The notes: generated by a model not told the origin, from the sequence alone. 64,000 nucleotides of DNA from Azospirillum doebereinerae (GCF_003989665.1 NZ_RZIJ01000027.1:22251-86250); one strand, 5' to 3'; shown: positions 41,019-49,787, counted from the stretch's first letter. Translations and numbers: made by a program.

Positions 41019-42027
41019 TGGCGTCGTCCGCCTGGCCCTCCACCGCCAGGATGCCAATCAGCCCCTTGGTGGCGCGGCTCAGCGCGTGGTCGACCAGGGC
41101 GTATTGACCGGGGTAGTCGACCTTGAACTCGACCATGGTGGCGCCGCCCGGCGCGACGGTGACGGTCTGCACGCCCTTCAGCGGCTCCGATTCCAGGCTG
41201 CCCAGATTGTAGACGCGGTCGAAGATCTCGCCGATGACGTGGAAGGAGGAGGTCAGGTTGGGGCCGCCGACGCCGAACCAGATGCGCACCGTCTCGCCGA
41301 CCTTGGCCTTCAGCGGCTTGTCCTTGGACAGCGCGCCGACGGCGCCGTTGAACACCAGATAGCTCGGACGCTCGTTGACCAGTCCGTCGTAATCGTCTTC
41401 GGCGTTGGGGATGTTCTTGGCCTTGGTCGCGTAGACCTCCTGCTGCATCACGTAGAACTCCTGGTCGACGGCCGGCAACCCGGCTTCGGGTTCGACCACG
41501 ATCAGCCCGTACATGCCCTTGGAGATGTGATGGGCGACCATCGGCGTCGCGCAATGGTAGACATAGACGCCCGGCGTCAGGGCCTTGAAGGAGAACTCCT
41601 TGGTCTGTCCCGGCTCGACCTGGGTGATCTGACCGCCGCCGAGGAAGCCGGTGGCCGCGTGGAAGTCGACGGAGTGGTTCATCGTCGACTCCTTGGCGTT
41701 GGAGATCTTGACGTCCACCGTGTCGCCGACCCGCACCCGCACCATCGGGCCGGGGATGGTGTTGTTGAAGGTCCAGTAGGTGTAGGTGGTGCCGTCGTCC
41801 AGCTTGGAATCGACCTCGGTCGTGGTCAGGACGACCTGATGGGTCTTGGGGGCGCGCTTGCCGGGTTTTTCCGGTGCGGGCACCGCGGCCGGGTCCTGGA
41901 CGACGCTGACCGTCGGCTCCTTGACCTTGGGATCCGCGTAAAGGGTGGTGGCCGATGCCGCGCCGACGCCCGAGACGATCAAGAGAGCGGCCGCGCTGAC
42001 GGTGACGAGGAATGTCCTGGTCTTCAT
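40963..42027 (-). CDS. nirK: Copper-containing nitrite reductase
   Basis: The protein is 354 residues: a signal peptide (MKTRTFLVTVSAAALLIVSGVGAASA), then two cupredoxin domains. Type 1 copper ligands are H118, C159, H167 and M172; type 2 ligands are H123, H158 and H263. The short loop HCATPMVAHHISKGMYG resembles the AniA-like class, not the Alcaligenes-type. It reduces nitrite to nitric oxide in the periplasm. An FNR/Nnr-type palindrome lies at 42090-42103, about 63 bases upstream of the ATG, and the prophage integrase gene ends only 145 bases upstream. No norBC or nirV is in the window. Confidence 0.95.
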   Translation of the reverse strand: MKTRTFLVTVSAAALLIVSGVGAASATTLYADPKVKEPTVSVVQDPAAVPAPEKPGKRAPKTHQVVLTTTEVDSKLDDGTTYTYWTFNNTIPGPMVRVRVGDTVDVKISNAKESTMNHSVDFHAATGFLGGGQITQVEPGQTKEFSFKALTPGVYVYHCATPMVAHHISKGMYGLIVVEPEAGLPAVDQEFYVMQQEVYATKAKNIPNAEDDYDGLVNERPSYLVFNGAVGALSKDKPLKAKVGETVRIWFGVGGPNLTSSFHVIGEIFDRVYNLGSLESEPLKGVQTVTVAPGGATMVEFKVDYPGQYALVDHALSRATKGLIGILAVEGQADDAIIRDKSGDSRKKMGEMAH

Positions 42028-42089
42028 GGCACAATCCATTCGGAATGCTTGGTAGAACTCGAGCATCCCAGACTTCCCCGCACCGTTTC

Positions 42090-42103
42090 TTGACGGCCGT
42101 CAA
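42090..42103. promoter_or_regulatory. FNR/Nnr-type box before nirK
   Basis: TTGACGGCCGTCAA fits TTGA-N6-TCAA and is part of a perfect 18-base palindrome (42088-42105). It is placed for a class II promoter with a start near 42055. It probably binds an FNR, FixK or NnrR type regulator in low oxygen or nitric oxide. Confidence 0.75.
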
Positions 42104-42171
42104 GAGGGGTACGCGGCGTTCAGCCGCACATCCCGCCGCAGCAGGAGCGGGTTAAAAATTATTGTTCTGTA

Positions 42172-43323
42172 TCAATAACTTGACGGAGATGTTTCAATAT
42201 TTTCCGATGCGCGTTCGATGACAGATAGCCGCACCTCAATCCATTCGGCCCCCCGGCTGTCGCGATACCGCGCCGTCATCTCCGCCGATTTGTGCCCCAG
42301 CAGTGCCTGGGCGTCCACGCCTTGGGTGCTGTAGAGGCGGGCCGCCAACGACCGAAGTTCATGAAAACTAGGCGGAGTGGCGCCTTTCTCCCATTTGATC
42401 CCGGCCAGATCGCGGGCGGCGGCAAAGGTCCGCGTGAGCGTCGCCGGCCGCACCGGATCGCCGGGCTTGGTTTGAGCAATGGGCTTCGAATGGTGGATGA
42501 GATGCTTGGACAGCGAAGCGTCCCTGCATCGGCCGATCACGTCCCCAATTGACCAGCCGACAGCATCGAGCCGGAGATCCAGGGGGATCGAAATCTTCGT
42601 CTTGGTTTTCCCCTGGATTAGCCACAACCTTCCGTCGCGGATGTGTGCTGGTCCCATGCTGATGATGTCCTCTCGCCGCTGACCTGTGACCAGAGCCAGC
42701 TCCATGGCGCGGACGAGCCAAGGAGAAAACTCTTTCAGGGCCACGGCATGGATTGCTCGGAAATCATCCAAGGTGAGGCGGGATCTCCGCACCTCGGCAT
42801 CCACGACTTTCGTGGCATTGACGGGGTTTGTCGCGACCCACCCCTTCGCCAACGCGGCGGCGAAGAGGTCCCGCAGGAATGATCGCATGGCTTGCGCCAT
42901 TCTCGGCTTACCCTGTTCCTCCCATTGATGCAGATATTCAGCGACATCGCGTGTGGAAATCGCATCGATGCGGCGGCTTCCCCACTTGTTCCGAACGAGC
43001 CGTGTCCGCTGCCTGACCGCTTTCATGGAGTTCAGGCTCAACTTTCCGGCCTCATGTCGGGACGCCGCAGTCTTTTCGAAGATGTCGCAGAAATCCGTCA
43101 CCTTGCTGTCGTTTCCCTCTTCCAGGCGATCAACGAGTGTGCGTCTCTCCGGAGTTTTCTCAATCTTGTGGTTCGCCTCGATGGCTTGCGCGACAGCCGA
43201 CCGCTTGTCTCGACCAAGGCCGTGCTCCTTGCCGTTTCGAGGGTCACGCCATGAAAAGTAGCCGTTGCGGTCATACAAGTTCGGAGGCAGCGCCCGCGTG
43301 CGGGTGCTACGTCGCCTTCCCAT
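42172..43323 (-). CDS. int: Prophage tyrosine integrase
   Basis: The protein is 383 residues. It has a basic arm-binding N-terminus, a core-binding domain (about 70-165) and a catalytic domain with R216 (TGQRRED), H321 and R324 (SFHELRS), H344 (LLGHKSAEM) and nucleophile Y353 (TARYRD). This is the lambda Int type. The ATG at 43323 follows AAGGA and is preferred to a TTG six bases earlier. The gene is coupled to xis by a 17-base overlap and reads toward the left end of the prophage; the attachment site should lie between 42028 and 42171. Confidence 0.93.
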   Translation of the reverse strand: MGRRRSTRTRALPPNLYDRNGYFSWRDPRNGKEHGLGRDKRSAVAQAIEANHKIEKTPERRTLVDRLEEGNDSKVTDFCDIFEKTAASRHEAGKLSLNSMKAVRQRTRLVRNKWGSRRIDAISTRDVAEYLHQWEEQGKPRMAQAMRSFLRDLFAAALAKGWVATNPVNATKVVDAEVRRSRLTLDDFRAIHAVALKEFSPWLVRAMELALVTGQRREDIISMGPAHIRDGRLWLIQGKTKTKISIPLDLRLDAVGWSIGDVIGRCRDASLSKHLIHHSKPIAQTKPGDPVRPATLTRTFAAARDLAGIKWEKGATPPSFHELRSLAARLYSTQGVDAQALLGHKSAEMTARYRDSRGAEWIEVRLSVIERASENIETSPSSY

Positions 43324-43582
43324 TCCCAATCCTTTCCACCAGGGGGATGCTCGCCGCCGACCGGCGCCGTTGGCGCGGCAGCGGCGGGCGGGACGACGAT
43401 ACGGACAGCGGCTTCGCCGGGTCGATGTAGCGGGCGTCCGGCCGCACGTAGTAGGAGCGGCCCTGCTTTTCCGGCGCCGGATGGATCCGAGCCTCGCGCG
43501 CCCACCGCCACAGGGTGCCTTGCGACGGAGGGGTGGTGTAGTTCGCTCTCGCCCACTCCTCCAGGGTCATCAGCTTGTCCAT
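43307..43582 (-). CDS. xis: Excisionase-like protein
   Basis: The protein is 91 residues. Residues 4-60 (LMTLEEWARANYTTPPSQGTLWRWAREARIHPAPEKQGRSYYVRPDARYID) match the winged-helix lambda Xis pattern (MYLTLQEWNARQ...ETVRRWVRESRIFPPPVKDGREYLF). The tail is basic. Xis bends att DNA and turns integrase toward excision. It overlaps int, the normal order. Confidence 0.85.
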   Translation of the reverse strand: MDKLMTLEEWARANYTTPPSQGTLWRWAREARIHPAPEKQGRSYYVRPDARYIDPAKPLSVSSSRPPLPRQRRRSAASIPLVERIGNGKAT

Positions 43583-43626
43583 GCCTCATCTCATCGGAAA
43601 GGGTGTCGACGGTGCGGAACGACGGG

Positions 43627-43878
43627 TCACGCGGGCTCCTGTTCGTTCAGCGTCATGATCCGCAGGAAGGCGACCATGTCGCGCTCCACGAGCCCCGGCA
43701 CGCCGGCATGCCGGACCTCGGCCAGACGGCGCTGCGCGGCGATCAGGCGTTCCCGGTTCTCCGGGTTCGGGTCACCGTCGAACGCCAGGGCGGCGTCGCA
43801 CTTGGCCTGGGCGGCCTCCACCCGTTCGGCGTCGGTGACCGCCCGGCGTCCGGGGAAGGCGATGACGGTGGCAGCCAT
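43627..43878 (-). CDS. Prophage hypothetical protein
   Basis: The protein is 83 residues, mostly helical (ERVEAAQAKCDAALAFDGDPNPENRERLIAAQRRLAEVRHAG). The start overlaps the stop of the gene upstream (TGATG), so it is translated in the same leftward unit. No family was recognised. The density of charged heptad-like residues suggests a coiled coil. Confidence 0.6.
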   Translation of the reverse strand: MAATVIAFPGRRAVTDAERVEAAQAKCDAALAFDGDPNPENRERLIAAQRRLAEVRHAGVPGLVERDMVAFLRIMTLNEQEPA

Positions 43879-44351
43879 CACACCGCCTCCCCGCGCTCCA
43901 AGGCGCGTTCCAGATCGGCGTAGGTCTCGGGCTTGGCGAAATCGCAGTCGGGCATGATGGCGGCGATGCGGCGCAGAACGTCGGGATGGTGGCGCAGCAT
44001 CCACCACCAGCACCGGAACTTGAGTTCCTGGTGCGCCTCGTCGCTCAGCTCATCGTCCGCGTCCATGCGGGCCGTCCACCAGCCGTGCCAGTAGGCGCGT
44101 GAAAAGCCCTTCCCCGGTTCGCCGCTGCTCGGCTCCTTGGCGGCGCGGGCGCCCTTCAGAACCTCGGCGCTGTCGAGCTGGGCGAGGTCGCACAGTTCCG
44201 TCACCGGAACCTCGATGCCGCGCGCCCACTGGGCCTCGTAGCTCTCCAGCGTGACGGCGTAGCCCCCGGGCGGCTTCGGGTAGGGGGGAGCGTTGTCGAT
44301 GGCCGCGATCATCGCGTGGATGAAGCTCAGCATCTCTTCGCGGGTCTGCAT
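43878..44351 (-). CDS. Prophage hypothetical protein, Trp-rich
   Basis: The protein is 157 residues. The central segment SRAYWHGWWTARMDADDELSDEAHQELKFRCWWWMLRHHPDVLRRIAAIM is unusually rich in Trp and acidic residues. It has a coupled start (TGATG) with the ParB-like gene upstream. No family was recognised. Confidence 0.65.
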   Translation of the reverse strand: MQTREEMLSFIHAMIAAIDNAPPYPKPPGGYAVTLESYEAQWARGIEVPVTELCDLAQLDSAEVLKGARAAKEPSSGEPGKGFSRAYWHGWWTARMDADDELSDEAHQELKFRCWWWMLRHHPDVLRRIAAIMPDCDFAKPETYADLERALERGEAV

Positions 44352-45319
44352 CAGGCCACCTGCGGGTTGAGGCGCTTGGCGTCGGGCAGGCCCCTGTCGT
44401 AGGCCTTCACCAACGAGGCGATCAGCGCGTCCTGAACGGACAGGCCGACCAGCTTGCGCATCTTGCTGGCTTGCTCGCACAGCACGGTGCAGTCCGTTCC
44501 GGCGAGCGCTTTCTCCAGCCGGGCTTCGTCCAGCCGGTCCCGGTACGTCGCCACCAGTGTGACGACGGCCTCGATCACTGGCCCGCGAAGCTGGTCGGGC
44601 ACCTCCCGGTAGGCCGAGGCCAGCGAGGACAGCCCGCGCACCACCGGCCGCTCGCCGTGCTTGGCGATCAGCTTGCGGATGGTCGCCACCGACTGCGTGT
44701 GGCGCGGCGGCAGACGCTTGGTGGTGTTGCTGATGTGATAGGCGATCTCGATGCCCGAGCGGGTGCAGACGTTGAGCACCTGCACCGCGTCGGGATCCCC
44801 GGCGATCAGCTTGCCCCGGAACAGCTGGAGCGTGGTCATCGGCGTACGCTCGGCGTTCACCGCGACGAACACCTTGGCCTGCTCCTTCACCTCGGTGGTG
44901 GTGATGATCCAGCAGGGCAGTTCCTCGACTTTCGGGTGGAGGAGCGCGGCCGCCGCCCGGTGCTGGCCGTCCACCACGGCGAACAGCACCCCGTCGATCT
45001 CCGTCACCGTGAGGGGCTGGCATTTGTCCCAGCGCCACCGCTCGACCATCCGCCGGATTTGCGTCTTCGACTTGTCGCTGAGGTTGCGCTGGTAGCGGGG
45101 GTCGATCCGCAGCGCCTCCTTGGGCAGCCACGCGAACACCGGCATGGTGCCGAGATCGCGGGAGGGCTCCAGGTCCCGGAACGCGAGTTCCGTGATATGG
45201 CTGGGGCCCGTGTCGATGGTCTCCACGGTGGCGAGGTCGCGGACCGTCCGCGACTCGCCGGCTGTGGAGACGAGGTCGGCAACGTCGGTCAGCGACCAAG
45301 GGGCGTTCATTCCGTCCAT
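44351..45319 (-). CDS. ParB/DUF-type nuclease-like domain protein
   Basis: The protein is 322 residues. Residues about 65-160 carry DPRYQRNLSDKSKTQIRRMVERWRWDKCQPLTVTEIDGVLFAVVDGQHRAAAALLH, the ParB-like N-terminal fold with the VDGQHR signature. The remainder is helical, without a recognised CTPase or helix-turn-helix. Phage proteins with this fold may act as nucleases, partition or DNA-modification accessory proteins. It is coupled with the gene downstream and probably transcribed with the whole block from about 50408 leftward. Confidence 0.78.
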   Translation of the reverse strand: MDGMNAPWSLTDVADLVSTAGESRTVRDLATVETIDTGPSHITELAFRDLEPSRDLGTMPVFAWLPKEALRIDPRYQRNLSDKSKTQIRRMVERWRWDKCQPLTVTEIDGVLFAVVDGQHRAAAALLHPKVEELPCWIITTTEVKEQAKVFVAVNAERTPMTTLQLFRGKLIAGDPDAVQVLNVCTRSGIEIAYHISNTTKRLPPRHTQSVATIRKLIAKHGERPVVRGLSSLASAYREVPDQLRGPVIEAVVTLVATYRDRLDEARLEKALAGTDCTVLCEQASKMRKLVGLSVQDALIASLVKAYDRGLPDAKRLNPQVA

Positions 45320-45344
45320 GGCATGATCCTCCGAGGGCTTGGGT

Positions 45345-47156
45345 TCACGAGGCCACGGCGGCGGTCTGCCGGCTGTGGAGCGCCCGGTCGATCTCCTGCC
45401 GCAGCACGTCCTGAGCCTCGTTCTGGAACCGCTCCTGCAAGGCTCCGAGATCAAGCGTGCGGAGAGCTTCCAACTCGTGCGTCTGAAGGGTGGCCGCGTG
45501 CTTGGCGATCATCTCGTGAACGGTGACCGCTATGCTGGCCCCGTGCAGCAGGCTCGACGCCGTCTCGCGGGCCGCCTCCGAAAAGGACGGAAGCAGAGGG
45601 ATCAGCCGCTCGGGCGTCGGCGGGCCGTGCTTGGCGCGCTCGGCCGCGAGCCGGGTCGCCTCGGCCTCCGCCTTGGCCTGCTTCTGCCGTTCCTCGCTCT
45701 CGATCCACCGGTCGGCGGTGGCGAGGTCCAGCCGGACAATCGCCGCCTCGTTCAGATGCCCCAGACGCCCGAGGCCGTTGCGCTCCTCCTGCGTCAGGAC
45801 CAGACCGGGCACATGGGCGGGATCGACCCTCTTGTAGCCGTCGTGCTCGACCACATAGGAGCCGTAGACCGCCAGGGACTGGAGCACCGTCGGCAGAAGC
45901 CCGGAAGACGCATCCTCCCTGGCGGCGCGATAGGCGGCGGCCAGGGCGAACACCTCGCTTCCCTCCTCCGGCGTGAACAGGCGCAGCAGGTTGGCCGGCG
46001 GCTGGAGCAGGATGGCGTCCGGCTTGGCGGTCAGGAAGTCCCGGCGATCCGCATCCGTCTCCGGGTGCTCGACCACCTCCGGCTCCGGGACGGACACCAA
46101 GCCGGTCAGGTGGGTCAGGTCGGGGACGACGAAGTCGCCGGCATCGCGGAACGCTTCCTCGTCGTATTCCAGCCGGCAGCGGAGCTTCAGCAGCTTGTCG
46201 GCGACGGTCGGGGCCGGGTGGGTGAGCACGGCGTCCCGCAGCTTCCGCTCGACGGATGCGATGGCGCTCAGGAAATCGCCCAGCGCGTCCTCCTCGTTGT
46301 CGCCCGGCAGCCCGCCATAGACGTTGTCCGACCAGTCGTCGATCACCTTCATCCGCCGCCAGCCGAGATAGGCATCGACCAGCGAAGGGCTCAGCTCATC
46401 ATTGAGGCCGAAGCTCGGCACCGGGGCCATCGGGGCGCGGGTCGGAACGGTGAAGTCCGGATGTTCTGCCAGATGCAGCAGGCCGGTGACGATGGGAACG
46501 GCGCAGAGCATGGCGTTCGTGTTCGCCACCTCCCGTTCCGGCTCCTCCCACCGCTGCCGCGCCACCTGCAACATGCGGATGGCGACGCCCAGCGCTTGCT
46601 TGGAGCTTTCGGACTGGAGGATGAGGCCGCTCGCGCAGTCCAAGGCCCAGTCGAGCGTGACCAGCGAGGTCGGCAGCGAAGGACCATCCTCGACCACCCG
46701 CCGTTCCGCGCGCTCGTCCCCGACGATCTCCCGCGCCTTGGCCGCGATGTCGTTCAGGCACTTGCGCTGCGTGTGCGGGTCGAGCGGAGCCAAGCCCTCG
46801 CACAGCTCTTCGATGAAGCGCCGCATGCCCCATTCGCGCTCGTTCTGCCAGTACCCCACCCAGGACGAGCCCATGGCGACCACACAGGGCGGCGCGTGGT
46901 CCAGCGTGGCGGCGCCGGGAATGGACAGGTTGTGGTAGGCGGACAGGAATTCCTCCGCGTTCTCCTGGAGATAGCCGCGCAGTTCGTCGGCGCTGGCCGG
47001 ACGCAGGCTGCAGTCTTCCAGTTCGATGAGGAGTTCCGGCGGGCCGGCGTCGCGCTCCCGCAGACGGGCGTTGCGGAAGGAGGCGGGGCGCCAGTCCGAC
47101 ACGGTGGTGACCAGCGGCGCTTCGGCGACGGGCTTGGTGGTGGGCAGCAGGCTCAT
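45345..47156 (-). CDS. Large prophage protein of unknown function
   Basis: The protein is 603 residues, mostly helical, with no membrane segment and few recognisable motifs. It begins MSLLPTTKPVAEAPLVTTVSDWRPASFRNARLRERDAG; the C-terminal about 110 residues (KQAKAEAEATRLAAERAKHG onward) look like a coiled coil. It is coupled with the gene upstream by ATGA. It has the length of the largest early phage genes, but neither Walker nor nuclease motifs are visible. I cannot assign a function. Confidence 0.7.
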   Translation of the reverse strand: MSLLPTTKPVAEAPLVTTVSDWRPASFRNARLRERDAGPPELLIELEDCSLRPASADELRGYLQENAEEFLSAYHNLSIPGAATLDHAPPCVVAMGSSWVGYWQNEREWGMRRFIEELCEGLAPLDPHTQRKCLNDIAAKAREIVGDERAERRVVEDGPSLPTSLVTLDWALDCASGLILQSESSKQALGVAIRMLQVARQRWEEPEREVANTNAMLCAVPIVTGLLHLAEHPDFTVPTRAPMAPVPSFGLNDELSPSLVDAYLGWRRMKVIDDWSDNVYGGLPGDNEEDALGDFLSAIASVERKLRDAVLTHPAPTVADKLLKLRCRLEYDEEAFRDAGDFVVPDLTHLTGLVSVPEPEVVEHPETDADRRDFLTAKPDAILLQPPANLLRLFTPEEGSEVFALAAAYRAAREDASSGLLPTVLQSLAVYGSYVVEHDGYKRVDPAHVPGLVLTQEERNGLGRLGHLNEAAIVRLDLATADRWIESEERQKQAKAEAEATRLAAERAKHGPPTPERLIPLLPSFSEAARETASSLLHGASIAVTVHEMIAKHAATLQTHELEALRTLDLGALQERFQNEAQDVLRQEIDRALHSRQTAAVAS

Positions 47157-47410
47157 GCGTCGGTCCTCCCGGTGGAAATGGCGGTCACGGCGTCGGCGTC
47201 GAGGCGCGCGCGGCAGTGGTCGGTGATCTGGTCGATGGCGTCGGCGCGGTCGTCGGGGCCGGCGAACGCCAGCAGGCGGAAGAGGCGACCCACCGACGGA
47301 TGGTCGGCGGCGTTGGCGGCGCGCAGCCAGTAGGGATCCGGCTCGACCGGCGTGGCGAGGAGAGCGTCCGCCGGATCGGCGATCGCCGGGTTGGGGGCGA
47401 TGTAGCTCAT
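47153..47410 (-). CDS. Prophage hypothetical protein
   Basis: The protein is 85 residues. It starts MSYIAPNPAIADPADALLATPVEPDPYW and has a helical second half (SVGRLFRLLAFAGPDDRADAIDQITDHCRARL). ATGA overlaps link it to both neighbours: the large unknown protein gene downstream and the ProQ-like gene upstream. No family was recognised. Confidence 0.62.
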   Translation of the reverse strand: MSYIAPNPAIADPADALLATPVEPDPYWLRAANAADHPSVGRLFRLLAFAGPDDRADAIDQITDHCRARLDADAVTAISTGRTDA

Positions 47411-47940
47411 GCTTTTCCCTCCCGACTGTGAGGCGTGGCGTTGCCGGAGACCCGGCCCGCCGGGTTGCCGTACAGATCGATGCGGACCGCCCCGGCGATC
47501 AGCGCCGAGTCGTACTTCGTGCCGGTGCAGTAGTCGGCGACGGCCCGCTCGATGCGCTTGGCCGTCAGCGGGTGGCCGTCCTCGCCGATGACGCCGCGCG
47601 ACACCGCGTCGGCGACGATGCCGACCTTGAGCGGGCGCTTGGGCGCCTTGGATTTCGGCCGGTTGAAGCAGGCCGGGAACGCCCTGGCGAGCGCCCGGCG
47701 GTCGGCGTGCAGGCCGGTCGGGTTGCGCAAGGACGAGCCGGCGAGGAGGGAGTGAATGGTCTCCCCCTCCGCGACGATCCATTCGCAGGCCTCAAGCAGG
47801 GTGCGCTGGCGGTCCGGCGTGCATTGGTTCCACAGCGCGCACATCCGCGCGGTGAGCGAGCGGGCATCCTGTTCCAGCAGCCCCGTCACCGGCGTGGACA
47901 GGGCATCATCCGCCAAGGGCGGGGCGGTCAGCATCTTCAT
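47407..47940 (-). CDS. ProQ/FinO-domain RNA chaperone
   Basis: The protein is 177 residues. Residues about 80-165 match the FinO/ProQ fold: LARAFPACFNRPKSKAPKRPLKVGIVADAV, then ALRRAVADY-like IERAVADYCTGTKYDSALIAGAVRIDLYGNPAG, closely following ProQ's FPxCF-KPLKIGI-LYxxxxRY-RVDLDGNP pattern. Such proteins bind structured 3' ends of RNAs. The ATG at 47940 has GGAGG nine bases upstream; an ATG at 47946 is less well placed. It is coupled with the gene downstream. In a prophage it may control antisense or early transcripts. Confidence 0.82.
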   Translation of the reverse strand: MKMLTAPPLADDALSTPVTGLLEQDARSLTARMCALWNQCTPDRQRTLLEACEWIVAEGETIHSLLAGSSLRNPTGLHADRRALARAFPACFNRPKSKAPKRPLKVGIVADAVSRGVIGEDGHPLTAKRIERAVADYCTGTKYDSALIAGAVRIDLYGNPAGRVSGNATPHSREGKA

Positions 47941-47980
47941 GGGCATCAGCCTCCGGAAATGAGGAAGGCGGGAGCCGGCG

Positions 47981-48511
47981 CTATGCGGCGGCCGGTTCTT
48001 CGTCGGCGATGGGGCGGGCCAGCGGATCGCCGTGGCCGGTCTCCATCAGGGTCTTGCGGATGGTGTCCACCGTCACCAGCAGGGCGTCCTTCAGGGCGCG
48101 CGGGGCGCGGAAGTTCGCCCGGTCCTGAAGCAGGGTGCTGAACTCGACGGCGACCGCCGCCAGCAGGTCGGCCAGCCGGTTCGGTGCCGGCGCGGGCTCC
48201 GGGAGCGTCGCCCGGTCGCCCTCACGGGGGAAAGGGCCGGGCGCGATCCCGGCTTCGGCCAGGGCGGTCTCCAACTCGAACAGGTCCAACGCCGTCCCGC
48301 TCCGCAACGCGGCCGCGACCGACACCAGCGCCTTCAACACCATCGGCAGGGCCGACACCATGCCGGCGAGTTCGCCACGGCGCGGGCCGGAGATCTCGGC
48401 GGTCCCGTAGCCCTCGAAGGCGACGGAGCAGCGGTCGCCCAAGTGGATCGTGACGGGCCGGGGCGGGATGCCGCCCGGCGGTGGGCTGGAGGACGGGGTG
48501 CCGGCGATCAT
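47981..48511 (-). CDS. Prophage hypothetical protein
   Basis: The protein is 176 residues. It has a Pro-rich N-terminus (GTPSSSPPPGGIPPRPV), then a mixed segment and a helical region (ADLLAAVAVEFSTLLQDRANFRAPRALKDALLVTVDTIRKTLMETG). No membrane segment or known motif is present. It is part of the leftward early block. Confidence 0.6.
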   Translation of the reverse strand: MIAGTPSSSPPPGGIPPRPVTIHLGDRCSVAFEGYGTAEISGPRRGELAGMVSALPMVLKALVSVAAALRSGTALDLFELETALAEAGIAPGPFPREGDRATLPEPAPAPNRLADLLAAVAVEFSTLLQDRANFRAPRALKDALLVTVDTIRKTLMETGHGDPLARPIADEEPAAA

Positions 48512-48611
48512 GGTCGGGTCCTTTCAGGCAAGGGGAGGGCGTCACCGCGAAATGGGGCGCGGCGGAGCGGTGGCGGTCGTCACGGAAAGCGGTGGAGCGC
48601 CGGACGGGCGG

Positions 48612-49181
48612 TCAGTGCGTCTTGCTGCCGTCCGGCGTGGGCGGACTGTCGCAGTCCACGCCCAGCTTGGCGGCGATCTCCCGCACCACCTTGTCGTCCC
48701 ACGTCTTCCGGAGGTCGCGGACGATGCAGCGCGGAATGTTCTCGGCCGGGGTGAAGCCGTAGCCAATGGCGCCGGGGATGTTCATCGCCTGGGCCAGCCG
48801 GTATGCCTCGCCCATCGTGCGGGCGTTCACCAGAACGCCGGGAATGGCCCGGCCGTGCAGGTCGTTGACGCTGACATGCCATTGCCGGAACGGAAGGCCG
48901 GCCATTTCCGCTTCCGTGGGAACCGTGTCGTTGGGCAACGGGTCGGCAGGGTCGTCGTCCTGCATGTGGGTGCACGCCTCGTCGAACACGGCGCTCCAGA
49001 TGCGGATGAACTCGGGATCCTTGAGGGGCTTGCCCAGCGTCTGCGACAGGCGCAGTTCGGCGATGTCCGTGTATTCCTCCGACACCCAGCTTCCGGGGAC
49101 GAGCCGGTCGAGCTTGGCGCCCAGCATCTGGGCGAACAGGCGGAGTTCCGGCGAAAGGGTGACGGTCCCGGTGGTTGCCAT
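48612..49181 (-). CDS. Prophage hypothetical protein
   Basis: The protein is 189 residues with good codon use. It includes a helical N-terminal part (ELRLFAQMLGAKLDRLVPGSWVSEEYTDIAELRLSQTLGKPLKDP) and a C-terminal part with IPRCIVRDLRKTWDDKVVREIAAKLG. It lies three bases downstream of the Rha/BRO-like gene at 49185. No family was recognised. Confidence 0.62.
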   Translation of the reverse strand: MATTGTVTLSPELRLFAQMLGAKLDRLVPGSWVSEEYTDIAELRLSQTLGKPLKDPEFIRIWSAVFDEACTHMQDDDPADPLPNDTVPTEAEMAGLPFRQWHVSVNDLHGRAIPGVLVNARTMGEAYRLAQAMNIPGAIGYGFTPAENIPRCIVRDLRKTWDDKVVREIAAKLGVDCDSPPTPDGSKTH

Positions 49182-49184
49182 CGT

Positions 49185-49787
49185 TCAGGCACTCCGTTCG
49201 GCGGTGCCGGCCAAGCTCATCTCGTGCTGGACCTGGGCGGTGGAGAGGTCGATGCGCAGGCCGACCTTGCCGTAGACCTCCTGGATGTTCACCAGCATCG
49301 CGCGGGAGCCGCCGACCTTGCCGACCCGGTCGAGCGCCTTCGTGGCGGCGTTCAACTCATGCACCTGCACCCGGCGTTCGGCGAGGGTCAGGCCCTTGGC
49401 GGGAGCCGCCGGGGCGATCAACCCCTTCTCGTAGGCGTCCAGCTTCTTGATGACGCCGATCACCAGTTCGGTGGCCTTGGGCGTCTCGGACTTCGCCGCG
49501 ATGAAGATGGCTTGGTTGCGGTTCAGCAGATACTCGGTGACGGCGTTCCCGCGCACCACCCGCGCCACCGTGGCGCACGTCCCGAACTGCCGGAGCGGTT
49601 CGATGTGGCGCTCGATCAGCTTGCGGATGTCGCGCGGCCGGTCGAACTCCAGATCGCGCCCGAGGGTGAGGTCCCGGATGCGGGCTTCGCCGTCGATGGC
49701 GACGATCTCGTCGTCGGTCGCGGATTCGTCGGTGAAGTTCAACAAGGTGACGTTGCTGTCGTCGGAACCGCTCTGGATCGTAGTCAT
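49185..49787 (-). CDS. Rha/antirepressor-like phage regulator
   Basis: The protein is 200 residues. Residues 40-115 (LTLGRDLEFDRPRDIRKLIERHIEPLRQFGTCATVARVVRGNAVTEYLLNRNQAIFIAAKSETPKATELVIGVIKKLDAYEKG) are the module found in phage regulatory proteins near BRO/Rha proteins. A helical C-terminus follows, with Glu/Lys-rich heptads. It probably acts on phage transcription. The stop of the BRO-family gene lies four bases upstream, so the two are co-transcribed. Confidence 0.72.
   Translation of the reverse strand: MTTIQSGSDDSNVTLLNFTDESATDDEIVAIDGEARIRDLTLGRDLEFDRPRDIRKLIERHIEPLRQFGTCATVARVVRGNAVTEYLLNRNQAIFIAAKSETPKATELVIGVIKKLDAYEKGLIAPAAPAKGLTLAERRVQVHELNAATKALDRVGKVGGSRAMLVNIQEVYGKVGLRIDLSTAQVQHEMSLAGTAERSA

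Noticed and set aside
42028..42171. tRNA gene or tRNA fragment as attachment site
   Set aside because: No cloverleaf or tRNA 3' end was found beside the integrase gene. The att core cannot be named without the right junction.
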